Below, piece by piece: positions 19,384-28,700 of a DNA stretch of 33,762 bases. Made by a program: the position numbers and the translations under genes. Origin of the DNA: a virus; the IMG/VR virus record IMGVR_UViG_3300009159_000014, positions 1-33,762 of that record. The stretch is one strand, 5' to 3'. Every line of letters begins with the position of its first letter. The stretch's first letter is position 1. The notes beneath the pieces are model-generated. The model was not told the DNA's origin. It saw only the letters and a list, made by a program, of their open reading frames with translations, and made no database searches.

Positions 19384-21129
19384 GTGAAATTAAATGAAAT
19401 ATTAGCAGCGATTAATCCTTTTCAACAAAAGGCAAAAGCTCCAAACGGAATGATAAATGTTACAAATCCATTTTCTGATTTTGGAGGATTACTTGCTGGA
19501 AGAACCTTATATCCAGAACTTAACCAAAGAAAATTTGTACTTGACTACGAAAACAATAGTGAGGTATATGCAATCATAAAGCGTATATCTAAAACTGTAT
19601 CTACTGTACCATTTTATGTTTACAAGGTAAAAGACAAGAAATCACTTACTCGCTACACAGCACTCACTAAAAACTCTACAACTACTCAAGACTTGGCTAA
19701 AGCTGAGTTAATGAGAGTAAAAGCCATAAGTGAGATTGCAGATTCCCCATTAAACAATTTATTAGAAAAACCAAACGAATATCAATCTCTTTCTGAGTTT
19801 ATTGAAAGCGTTATTGGTTATAAACTTATTTGCGGCAATTCTTTTGTATGGGCCAACCGATTAGAAAACGGTAAGGTTCAAGAATTAGTCGTGCTCCCTC
19901 CACAATACATGGCCATCATTTCTGATGGAACTATCAATGGGGTTGAAGGTTATTCTTTTACGCTTGTTGGATGGGATTTCTTAGATGCGAAAGACGTAAT
20001 CCATCTAAAATACTTCAACCCTTACTTTGACACTAACGGTAATCAACTATATGGACTTAGTCCTTTACAAGCTGCTTACAGAACTGTTCAGCGTAGCAAC
20101 GATGCCAAAGATACATCTGTTGGTATGTTACAAAATCAAGGACCTAAAGGTATCTTGTATGCTGACGAAGGTAATAACTTCGGACAAGAAGAAGCTGGTA
20201 AGTTAAAAGAAGATTTCTACAATCAGTACGGAACTAAGACTCAAGGTCAAATTGTTCAGAACGCTGGTAAGATTTTAATTGCTGGTGCTAAGTTGGGATG
20301 GGTTAACATGGGATTATCTCCTATTGACCTTCAGCTTTTAGAATCTGAGAAAGTTACTCTTAGAGAACTTTGTAACGTGTACGGAGTAAACTCTGCTTTG
20401 TTTAACGACCCAGATAACAAGACTTATAACAACATGAAGGAAGCTAAAAAGGAAATGCTTACGCAAGTAGTACTTCCAGAGTTAGTAGCACTTCGTGATG
20501 CTTTCAATAGATTCTTTGCAGTTGAAATTGGTAATGGCTACTATATCGATTTTGATATTACAGTATTCCCAGAGTTACAAGAAGATATGAAAGAGCTTTC
20601 TGCTATCTTATCTCAATCTTGGTGGATTAGTCCTAATGAAAAAAGAGCAGCTATGCGTTATGATACTTCTTCTGACCCAGTGATGGATGAGATATTTATA
20701 CCAGCAGGTTATCTACCTATTGATGAGTTGACAATGTTGCAAGACCCTAGAAATGCTCAACAACAAGGAGATTACAATGTACCGCCAGTGAAGAACGAAG
20801 GTTTTTTTTTGAGTAAGAGTGAAAGATTAGATGAGGTTTATTCTAAGTATAAGGCTATAACCAATATGGGCTATGCAGAATTAGAAGCCTGGTCTAAAAC
20901 AGAATGTTCAAAGAAAGCATCTTTAGACAGAGCACCGATAGAAAGAAATTTAAGATTGCTGTCTAAGAGCAAAGAAGATTGGACAAGTAATGATATTGAA
21001 GATGCTAACAGAACAATTAGCTTTGTCAGTAGAATGAAAGGAGCAGAACAAGGAGAACCAGCATCAAAAGGATGCCCTTCTAAAAGAGATATATCACTTA
21101 AAAACTGGGCTTACGACCCATCAAAATAA
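19384..21129 (+). CDS. Portal protein with extra C-terminal domain
   Basis: A 581-aa protein starting at GTG. Residues 1 to about 470 are an HK97/SPP1-type portal core: N-terminal VYAIIKRISKTVSTVPFYVY, LLEKPNEYQSLSEFIE, GNSFVWANRL, DVIHLKYFNP, LSPLQAAYRTVQ, then LLESEKVTLRELCNVYGVNSALFND, ending near PAGYLPIDEL. The extra about 108 residues after a polar linker (TECSKKASLDRAP, DWTSNDIEDANRTISFVSRM, KRDISLKNWAYDPSK) form a separate domain seen in Bacteroidota phage head regions. It makes the dodecameric DNA gate of the capsid vertex. A T9 run lies exactly at the junction. Confidence 0.92.
   Translation: MKLNEILAAINPFQQKAKAPNGMINVTNPFSDFGGLLAGRTLYPELNQRKFVLDYENNSEVYAIIKRISKTVSTVPFYVYKVKDKKSLTRYTALTKNSTTTQDLAKAELMRVKAISEIADSPLNNLLEKPNEYQSLSEFIESVIGYKLICGNSFVWANRLENGKVQELVVLPPQYMAIISDGTINGVEGYSFTLVGWDFLDAKDVIHLKYFNPYFDTNGNQLYGLSPLQAAYRTVQRSNDAKDTSVGMLQNQGPKGILYADEGNNFGQEEAGKLKEDFYNQYGTKTQGQIVQNAGKILIAGAKLGWVNMGLSPIDLQLLESEKVTLRELCNVYGVNSALFNDPDNKTYNNMKEAKKEMLTQVVLPELVALRDAFNRFFAVEIGNGYYIDFDITVFPELQEDMKELSAILSQSWWISPNEKRAAMRYDTSSDPVMDEIFIPAGYLPIDELTMLQDPRNAQQQGDYNVPPVKNEGFFLSKSERLDEVYSKYKAITNMGYAELEAWSKTECSKKASLDRAPIERNLRLLSKSKEDWTSNDIEDANRTISFVSRMKGAEQGEPASKGCPSKRDISLKNWAYDPSK
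20802..20810 (+). other. T9 slippery run at the portal domain junction
   Basis: The run is read GGT TTT TTT TTG AGT (residues 473-477). Loss of one T gives TTT TGA, an immediate stop; gain of one T gives TTT GAG TAA, a stop two codons on. Either slip yields a portal of about 475 aa lacking the C-terminal domain. Confidence 0.55.
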
Positions 21130-21134
21130 ATATT

Positions 21135-21530
21135 ATGAAATCATTTGAAAAATTAGAAAAGGCTTTAGAATTATTGTTTGAAGAAAAGGCAATCAATAAG
21201 ACTAACCCAAAAGGAATTTCACACGCTAATAGCTTAATTGCTAGTGGTGATGTCACTAAGCCATCATCTTGGGAAAGACCTTCTGTAGAAATGGAAAATG
21301 CTTATATCGATGAGAATGGATGGGATGAGTTTGCTAAATGGTTTTTGGGAGTTGATACTTCTATGGACAAAGAAACTAAAGGACATTATGGTTATATCTA
21401 TACTTCTGATTTTAAAACAGTTGATAGGGAAGGTTTACGAGCAATTAGACAAAGGTCAGCACAAAATGGATTGACTTCTGTTTTTGCAGCAGCAGGTAAA
21501 ATGATAGAAGCTATAGATGCCAAAAAGTAA
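21135..21530 (+). CDS. Head-region protein with FAKWFLGVD motif
   Basis: A 131-aa protein, 5 bp after the portal gene. The core ANSLIASGDVTKPSSWER ... WDEFAKWFLGVDTSMDKETKGHYGYIYTS ... LRAIRQRSAQNG is a small domain I know from phage head and protease-region proteins (WxxYAKWxLGxDxxxxxETKxxYxxP, then IRQRAAQ). Its function is not established. The N-terminal 25 residues are a charged helix. Like the extra portal domain, it may ride on the portal or the prohead. Confidence 0.7.
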   Translation: MKSFEKLEKALELLFEEKAINKTNPKGISHANSLIASGDVTKPSSWERPSVEMENAYIDENGWDEFAKWFLGVDTSMDKETKGHYGYIYTSDFKTVDREGLRAIRQRSAQNGLTSVFAAAGKMIEAIDAKK

Positions 21531-22369
21531 TGGCAAAAATATATACCTCATCTCAGCAATTTGCCTTACAACAAAAAATTGCAAGGAAGTCGATTAGAGA
21601 GTTTCAGCCGAAAATACTATCGGCATTACAATCTGATTTCGATAAAGCTGCTAAATTGGTGAAAGATTATGGAGTTCAACAAACGATTAATAATAGGAAT
21701 GCGTTATTTGACGGCAAGAATATTAATAATATTTTACGAACTTTGTATGAGAGTACAGGTGGTTATACCGCTATGAAGTACGAAAAGATATTTGACAAGT
21801 ATAAAAAAGACGAATCAGTAGATTTAGACCCATCGAACATTATGGATGAATGGTTAGCTTTCATGTTGTCTTATTGGACAACCTACAGCGGAACTAAAAT
21901 GTATGGGATTGAAAATACTACCAAGAATGAGATAACAAGAATATTGAACGGCTCTATTAGATACGGACAAGAAAATAACTTGAGTCTTAACGAGGTTAAT
22001 TCACTTGCGATTAAAACCCTAAAAGAAGGAAAAATTAACAACGCAAGGAGTCTACTGATTGCTAGAACGGAATCTCATCAAGCACTAAGTGCTGGTATGA
22101 TGGGAGCAGTTAATTTTGTTAACATACCTTTGCTCAAGCAATGGGTGGCAGCAGATTATCCTGCTAAGAATAATAGGTATCGAGATTGGCATAGAAGTTT
22201 GGATGTGAGAACTAATCCAGATAGAGGCGGAGTCAGAATACCAATTAATCAACCGTTCATGGTTAATACGCCAGAAAGAGGAGTAATTGAGATGCAATAC
22301 GCACATGATGCAAACGGAGGTGCAATGAATAATTGTAACTGTAGATGCTGTACTGTGTTTTTTGCTTAA
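21530..22369 (+). CDS. Minor head protein, gpF/SPP1 gp7-like
   Basis: A 279-aa protein overlapping the preceding stop by 1 bp. Its C-terminal part carries the family's features: a helix with ARSLLIARTESHQALSAGMM (the ARTE element), a WVAADYPAKNNRYRDWHRSLD segment, and a Cys-rich end NNCNCRCCTVFF. It belongs to the Mu gpF/SPP1 gp7 head morphogenesis group, a few copies of which associate with the portal and may guide DNA ejection. The length is typical for phages of this type. Confidence 0.88.
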   Translation: MAKIYTSSQQFALQQKIARKSIREFQPKILSALQSDFDKAAKLVKDYGVQQTINNRNALFDGKNINNILRTLYESTGGYTAMKYEKIFDKYKKDESVDLDPSNIMDEWLAFMLSYWTTYSGTKMYGIENTTKNEITRILNGSIRYGQENNLSLNEVNSLAIKTLKEGKINNARSLLIARTESHQALSAGMMGAVNFVNIPLLKQWVAADYPAKNNRYRDWHRSLDVRTNPDRGGVRIPINQPFMVNTPERGVIEMQYAHDANGGAMNNCNCRCCTVFFA

Positions 22370-22379
22370 ACAAATATAT

Positions 22380-23150
22380 ATGAGTAATTTTTATAACAAG
22401 AAAGCAGTTAGTGGTGTTCCAGTCGATATGGCTGATGATACAAGAACTATTGAGGTTTACTATTCTGCGTTTGGTAATGTAGATAGCGATGGCGATGTAA
22501 TTATGCCAGGCTCATTTACTAAGTCTATTAAAGAGAATGGTCCACAAGGCAAGAATAGAATCTGGCACTTGTTTAACCACTCTACAGACAAGCCAGTATC
22601 TAAGCCAAAGGAATTGGTAGAAGATGCGTTTGGTTTAAAGGCAATCGTTAAGATGCCAAATACAACTTTAGGTAGAGATACTTACGAGTTGTATAAAGAA
22701 GGTCATATCACAGAACATAGCATTGGATTCCAGACTATAAAGTCTCAAGCTAAATCTGGATATAACGAAATACAAGAAATTAAATTGTTTGAAGGTTCCT
22801 CAGTTTTATGGGGAGCCAATTCTAATACGCCAACAGTAATGGTTAAGTCTGAAATTAAATTAACTCTAATTGATGAGATAGCTAAAACTATCAAGTCTTT
22901 AAGAAATGGTTTTTATACAGATGAGACATTCGGATTGTTAGAATTAAAACTTAAACAATTACAACAATATCTCGCAGAGATGGAAGATGAAGATTCAGTC
23001 GCTTCAGAAGAACAACCGCCAGTAGATGAACCAACTATGTTGCAACCAGAAGGTGAATCAGAGATGGCATTGGAAGAAGAAGAAGACCCGATGATTTCCA
23101 TTGAAATTGAGGTAAGCAAATATTTACAATCATTTAAAATTTTTAACTAA
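22380..23150 (+). CDS. HK97-type prohead protease
   Basis: The ATG at 22380 (MSNFYNKK) is chosen over an upstream in-frame start at 22362 that overlaps the previous gene. The 256-aa protein has the U35/S78 protease features: YYSAFGNVDSDGDVIMPGSF, catalytic H67 in LFNHST, S114 in EHSIGF, and LFEGSSVLWGANSNTP (E138 region). Residues 200-245 are an acidic linker (EDEDSVASEEQ...EEEEDP). It cleaves the delta scaffold domain of the capsid protein encoded next (1-bp overlap). Confidence 0.93.
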   Translation: MSNFYNKKAVSGVPVDMADDTRTIEVYYSAFGNVDSDGDVIMPGSFTKSIKENGPQGKNRIWHLFNHSTDKPVSKPKELVEDAFGLKAIVKMPNTTLGRDTYELYKEGHITEHSIGFQTIKSQAKSGYNEIQEIKLFEGSSVLWGANSNTPTVMVKSEIKLTLIDEIAKTIKSLRNGFYTDETFGLLELKLKQLQQYLAEMEDEDSVASEEQPPVDEPTMLQPEGESEMALEEEEDPMISIEIEVSKYLQSFKIFN

Positions 23151-24316
23151 TGGTAGAAGAAATTAAAAGTGCTTTCGAAGGCGTTAAAACCGAAGTAAAC
23201 GGTGCTATCGAAACACTAAAAGCTGATAACGCAGTAGCGGTAGATGGCTTAAAATCAGAATTAGAAGAATTAAAATCTCAAGTTGCTGTAGTAAAAGATG
23301 CTGCAGACAAATTAGAGGCAAAAAACAATCGTAAGACAATGAACGAAAATCAATTTAAAGGTTTCAATGCCACTTTAGGTGAGCAAATTGAAAAAAATGC
23401 GGACAACATCGCAAAATTAGGTCGTGGTGAAATGAAGAATACTTCTTTCATTATGGACACTAAAGCAGTAGGTAACATGACAGAAGCAGTTAACTTGACT
23501 GGAGATATTCCTCGTCAATATGCTAACCAAGTTTATGGTTTACCTTCTCGTAAAATTCACGTTAGAAGTTTGTTACCAGTAGGTACAATCTCTCAAGGAT
23601 TATTTACTTTCCCTCAAGAAACTGGTGGTGAAGGTGCTCCTGCTAACCAAACTCAAGGTAGTGCAAAAGCTCAAGTTGATTTCGATATCAGCATGGTTAA
23701 TGCTCCTGCTCAAGTTATTGCTGGTTATGTTAAAATCTCTCGTCAAATGTTAGATGACGTTCCTGCTATGACTTCTTTCTTACAATCTCGTTTGTTAGAG
23801 AAATATCTAGTAGCTGAAGATGCTCAATTATTATTTGGTTCTGGAAGTGGTGTTAACTTGACTGGTTTGACTATCAATGCTGCTGCTGCAACTGGAGCTG
23901 CAACTGTTGACGTTGAGCAATTAGTACAAGCTATTGCACAAGTTGAAAACAGTAACTACTCTGCAACTGGTATCTTGATTAACCCTTTAGATTGGGCTGC
24001 TATTGTAAACACTAAGAACACTAACTCTGCGTACTCTTTACCAGGTTCTACAGTTGTTACAACTGATGGTCAATTATCTATTGCTGGTATTCCTATTTAC
24101 AAGTCTACTGCAATTACTGTAGATAAGTTTTTAGTAGGAGACTGGTCTATGGGAGCTCAAATCATGCAACGTAATGGTATCTCTGTTCAATTCTTTGACC
24201 AAGATGGTAACAACGCTGTTGAGAACATGATTACAGTTCGTGTTGAGGCAAGAATCGCTTTCCCTATCTACTACGCAAGTGCGTTTGTATATGGTGATTT
24301 CGGTAACGTAGCTTAA
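23150..24316 (+). CDS. Major capsid protein, HK97 fold
   Basis: A 388-aa protein. Residues 1-60 are a charged coiled coil (VEEIKSAFEGVKTEVNGAIETLK, ALKSELEELKSQV), the delta scaffold domain removed by the protease. The mature part has the expected E-loop (TFPQETGGEGAPANQTQGSAKAQVDFD), spine and P-domain (VIAGYVKISRQMLDDVPAM), GSGSGVNLTG, and A-domain NPLDWAAIVNTKNTN with ISVQFFDQDGNNAVENMITVRVEARIAF. It starts in a TAATG overlap with the protease gene and is followed by a strong terminator, as for a highly expressed gene. Codons here are visibly more uniform than in neighbours (GCT, GGT, CAA). Confidence 0.95.
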   Translation: MVEEIKSAFEGVKTEVNGAIETLKADNAVAVDGLKSELEELKSQVAVVKDAADKLEAKNNRKTMNENQFKGFNATLGEQIEKNADNIAKLGRGEMKNTSFIMDTKAVGNMTEAVNLTGDIPRQYANQVYGLPSRKIHVRSLLPVGTISQGLFTFPQETGGEGAPANQTQGSAKAQVDFDISMVNAPAQVIAGYVKISRQMLDDVPAMTSFLQSRLLEKYLVAEDAQLLFGSGSGVNLTGLTINAAAATGAATVDVEQLVQAIAQVENSNYSATGILINPLDWAAIVNTKNTNSAYSLPGSTVVTTDGQLSIAGIPIYKSTAITVDKFLVGDWSMGAQIMQRNGISVQFFDQDGNNAVENMITVRVEARIAFPIYYASAFVYGDFGNVA

Positions 24317-24336
24317 TCTTAGATTAACTCAAATAT

Positions 24337-24368
24337 AAAGGGGGCAGCCAAAAACTGCTCCCTTTTTT
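24337..24368 (+). terminator. Rho-independent terminator after the capsid gene
   Basis: Stem GGGGGCAG (24340-24347) / CTGCTCCC (24355-24362) with one G-U pair, extended by AAA/TTT, loop CCAAAAA, then T6. It separates capsid transcription from the connector and tail genes. Confidence 0.9.
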
Positions 24369-24387
24369 ATGTCTACTATATTTTAGT

Positions 24388-24395
24388 TATTTTTG
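24388..24395 (+). promoter_or_regulatory. Promoter candidate for the connector and tail genes
   Basis: TATTTTTG matches TAnnTTTG and is followed by TAAAAATATC as at 19359. It lies 20 bp past the capsid terminator and 15 bp before the next ATG; the T tract of the terminator supplies a -33-like TTTT at 19-base spacing. Confidence 0.6.
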
Positions 24396-24410
24396 TAAAA
24401 ATATCGGTAT

Positions 24411-24956
24411 ATGCAGATTATAAGGGATGTCACAACCACAGTAGAGCCAGTTTCAGAACCAATAACATTGTCTGAGGCTAAGAACTATTTAAAGATTGAC
24501 TTTGATGATGATAATGACTTAATTAGCTCTTTAATAGTTGCAGCAAGGGTTAGACTAGAGAAATATGCTGGTGTGGCTATGACAGCTCGTACTTTACAAG
24601 TTGTAGCCTATGTGGATGAGTTCATAGAATTACCATATGCACCACTTAATAATATCACTAAAGTTGAATATTGGAATAATGATAGCTGGACAGAAATTAC
24701 AATACCTCAGTATAATATCTTAGGCACTACGTATAAGAAGCTATATATGAACTCTTTTACTCACATGGAGTTTAGATTCACCTATACTTGTGGTTATGCA
24801 ACTACCCCTGCAGTAATGAAAACAGCCTTATACAAGATTCTTGCTGATTTATACGATTACAGAGAATCTTCTGTAGAAGATAGTAAGCCAAATGCTAACA
24901 TAGCATCTGCATACGAATTAATGAAGCCTTTTAAACGAGTAAGCATAATATTATAA
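24411..24956 (+). CDS. Head-tail connector, HK97 gp6-like
   Basis: A 181-aa protein. SEPITLSEAKNYLKIDFDDDNDLISSLIVAARVRLEKYAGVAM is the classic start of gp6-like adaptors, followed by LPYAPLNNITKVEYWN and a C-terminal helix pair (PAVMKTALYKILADLYDYRE). It forms the ring under the portal. It opens a new transcription segment after the capsid terminator. Confidence 0.9.
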   Translation: MQIIRDVTTTVEPVSEPITLSEAKNYLKIDFDDDNDLISSLIVAARVRLEKYAGVAMTARTLQVVAYVDEFIELPYAPLNNITKVEYWNNDSWTEITIPQYNILGTTYKKLYMNSFTHMEFRFTYTCGYATTPAVMKTALYKILADLYDYRESSVEDSKPNANIASAYELMKPFKRVSIIL

Positions 24957-25342
24957 TGATAAGTAACTTAAAAAATAGAATTACTTTTCAATCTAAAGTA
25001 TCAGAATCTGACGGTGCTGGTGGTCAAGTTTTAACTGATGTTGACTATTATACTTGTTGGGCTGAGATATTTAGAGAAAATCAAAATAAGACAAACATTG
25101 CTGGTAAGGATTCTATATCAGATAATATTGTTTTTAGAATAAGGGATGCACAAAGTATCTCTATTTCTAATGACCTTACTATTCTATATAACAGCAATAT
25201 CTACTTGATTAGCAGCATTATAGATGAAAACGACAATAAGAATTATTTAAGAATCACTTGTTCTACCTTAAAGAGAGTTGGTACTTGGGATAGTATTACT
25301 GCTTTCTGGGAGAATATTAGTACAACCTGGGAAAATACTTAA
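24956..25342 (+). CDS. Head closure protein, SPP1 gp16-like
   Basis: A 128-aa beta-barrel-type protein with the family's N-terminus (LKNRITFQSKVSESDGAGGQVLTDVDYYTCWAEIFR) and the FRIRDAQSISISNDLTILYNSNIYLISSI core. It plugs or completes the connector so DNA stays in and the tail can dock. It overlaps both neighbours by 1 bp. The C-terminus (TAFWENISTTWENT) contains a small internal repeat WEN-IS/WENT of unknown meaning. Confidence 0.85.
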   Translation: MISNLKNRITFQSKVSESDGAGGQVLTDVDYYTCWAEIFRENQNKTNIAGKDSISDNIVFRIRDAQSISISNDLTILYNSNIYLISSIIDENDNKNYLRITCSTLKRVGTWDSITAFWENISTTWENT

Positions 25343-25782
25343 TGTCATTCAGAATAGAATATAAAGGCATAGATAGACTTTCTAAGCGATTTAAGGCTGC
25401 TCCAGAAGAAGTTAAGAAAAAGGTTCACGATATAATAAATATAACCGTTTTGAGTATCGAGAATAACGCTAGGGCACGTGCACCGTTAGGAGAGACTTAT
25501 GGATTAAAAGGTTCTATATATAGCATTCCTTATAGTGGAAGTTATGGTGCGGTAGTTGGAGCACGTATTTATTACTCGCCTTTTGTCGAGTTTGGTACTG
25601 GTCCAGGATTCCAAATACCAGTATATAGGAACTTAAATATGACGTCACTTGAGGGATATGCAAATACATTTAAACGAAATAAAGGAAATGTAGTAAATTT
25701 GCCCCATAGACCGTTCTTATTTAATACAGCTTCGGAAGAACTATATAAAATGGTTAATACAATTAAAAAAATTAAAATATAA
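25342..25782 (+). CDS. HK97 gp10-like neck or tail completion protein
   Basis: A 146-aa protein. FRIEYKGIDRLSKRFKAAPEEVKKKVHDIIN, NARARAPLGETYGLKGSI and VEFGTGPGF followed by PHRPFLFNTASEE match the gp10 (tail completion) family. It belongs in the neck of the virion. The next gene, a fibre, starts in a TAATG overlap, so fibre and neck protein are translationally coupled. Confidence 0.87.
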   Translation: MSFRIEYKGIDRLSKRFKAAPEEVKKKVHDIINITVLSIENNARARAPLGETYGLKGSIYSIPYSGSYGAVVGARIYYSPFVEFGTGPGFQIPVYRNLNMTSLEGYANTFKRNKGNVVNLPHRPFLFNTASEELYKMVNTIKKIKI

Positions 25783-28700
25783 TGGCTACTCTTCAAGGTA
25801 AAGCGGTAAAAAATACATATAGACAAGTATTACAAATTGGTGCTAATAATTTAGGCGTAAGTGGCACTTTGCAACCAGTTCAAGATGGTTCTGGTGTTAA
25901 TACTGCTTTGTCATTATCTACTATAACTGCAACTGTTAATGGTGATTTAACTGTTACTGGTGATTTAATTATTACTGGAGGTGGATTACAAATTAAAGAA
26001 TTAATTGATGATACTGTTGCTAATTTAATTAAAAATGGTACTGGTATTACATGGACTTATAATGATGCTGGTGGTACTTTAACTGGAAATTTTACTGGAA
26101 CTACTACAGTTGTACCAGAAGGCACTAACTTATACTATACTCAAGCAAGATTTGATTCAGCTTTCGCTGCTAAGAGCACAACGAACTTGGCAGAAGGAAC
26201 GAATCTTTATTTTACAACTGCAAGAGGAGATGCAAACTTTGCAACTAATTTTGCAACTAAAACAACTACTAACTTGCCAGAAGGTACAAACTTGTACTTT
26301 ACTAACGCAAGAGCTAGAGCTGCTTTAAGCGTAACAGCAGGAACTGGTATATCTTATGATAATACAAGTGGTGTTTTTAACTTAGCTGCAATACCAAACG
26401 CAAGTTTAACCAATAGTTCAATTACTATCAATGGTCAAAGCGTATCATTAGGTGGTACAGTTACTTTGACTACAACAAATATTGCTGAAGGAACTAACTT
26501 GTATTGGACTACTGCAAGAGGTAACACTAATTTTACAACTAATTTAGCTGCATCAACAACAACTAACTTAGCAGAGGGTACAAACCTATATTACACTCAA
26601 GCAAGATTTGATACTGCTTTTAGCAATAAGAGCACTACAAACTTAACTGAGGGTACTAACTTATATTATACTACAGCAAGATTTAATACTGCTTTAGCAA
26701 CAAAAACAACTACTGATTTAGCTGAAGGAAGTAATTTATACTATACAGATACTCGTGCAAGACTTGCATTATCGTCATCTGCTACTGGTTTAACTTATGC
26801 TAACACAAGTGGTGTATTTAGCTTAACTGCTGGTTATGCTATACCTACTACCGTTAAATTAGGTCAATACGATATAGCTTATAATCGTTCTATCGTATCG
26901 GCTGGAGTAACTGGCACTACTACAAAAACATTAACCTTAACAGAACAAGATGCTAACACAATTACAGCTACTTGGACTGATTTAGGTATAACTACTATAA
27001 ATGGAACCGCAAATCAGATTGCCGCTAATACTGTTGGAAATACTACAACCATTGGATTTACTAATGACGTTACAATGCCAAACAACTTAATTGTTAGTGG
27101 TAATTTAACAATTAATGGTACTGCGACTTATGTAAATACACAATCAATATCAGCTAAAGACCCTTTATTTGAGGTTGCAAATGATAACAATACTACAGAT
27201 GCTGTAGACATAGGATATTATGGAAGATATTATGATTCTATTCAAGAAAGAATAGAGTTTACTGGATTATTTAGAGATGCTTCTAATGCTGGTAAGTTTA
27301 AATTCTTTACTGGCTTAGTAGATGAACCTACTAATGTAGTTAATACAAGTGGCGTTGGATATACAGTTGGAACTTTAGTTGCAAATTTTGAAGGAAGTTT
27401 AGCTGGTACCGCAAGTGCTGCAAACATACTTTCTACTGCAAGAAGTATATCTACTACTGGAGATGCTGCATGGACTGTAAACTTTGATGGTAGTGCAAAT
27501 GCTACTGCTGCTTTAACTTTAGCGAATACTGGAGTTACTGCTACAACTTACGGAACTTCTACTTCTGTACCTACAATAGCTGTAGATGGCAAAGGTAGAA
27601 TTACAAGTGCATCAAACACAAACATTGCTTTCCCAGTTACAACTGTAAACGGAGCTTCTGGAACTGTAGTTTTAACAACTTCGGTTATTGCAGAAGGTAC
27701 TAATCAATACTTTACAAGTGGTAGAGCACAAAGTGCTATTACTATATCAACAACTGGTACTAATGGTGCTGCAACATATACAAGTGGTAATATTAATGTA
27801 CCAATTTATATAGGCGGTAGTGGTTCTATTAATCAATTAGCATATTTTGATACTACTGGAACTATTAGTTCTTTATCAACTGCTACTTATCCTTCATTAA
27901 CTGAATTAAGTTATGTTAAGGGTGTAACAAGTGCAATACAAACACAGATTAATACTAAATTAGATACAACAACTGCAGCTTCTACTTATTTAGCTTTATC
28001 TGGTGGTACTTTAACTGGAGGACTAAGTGGAACTACTGGAACCTTTAGTGGAATTTTAACTACGCCACAAGTAAAAGCTGCAACAAGTGGAGGATTAAGC
28101 ATAAATGCAAATAGTGGAACTCAAATAGCTAATTTAGGTGCTGGTGGCGGTGCAAACATTACTTTATATGGTGGTTTAACTGGTACAAGTGCAAGTTTTT
28201 CAAGTACTGCTACTGCAACTGCTTTTATCCCAAGTGGTTCTACTGTACCTACAAATGGCATGTATTTAAGTGATGCAAATACTTTAAATTTTGCAACAAA
28301 TACTACTAATAGACTTTTGATAGCATCTAATGGTTCTGCTACATTTACAAATACAGAAACAACATTCAATTTTAATCCACAAACAAGTCTGTTATCAGGA
28401 TATAATTATTTGAATTTTGGTGGCTCTTCAATAATGTATAGAGCTGGAACAGATATGTATTTTGGTTCAAATGCTAAATATGGTTCAGCAGGAACAATAC
28501 TTGCTGCTTATACGTCACCAAATGGAATGGGTATGCTTAGTTTGGATGGAGGTGCTTTAAGATGGCAAGGACTAAATGCTTCAGTAACTGCAGGCACATC
28601 TTATTCTGTACCTACCAGATTTTATATTACTCCAGATGGCTCAGTTGGAATCGGAACTGGTTCTACTGTAAATAGTTTATTAAATTTAAAATCATCAACA

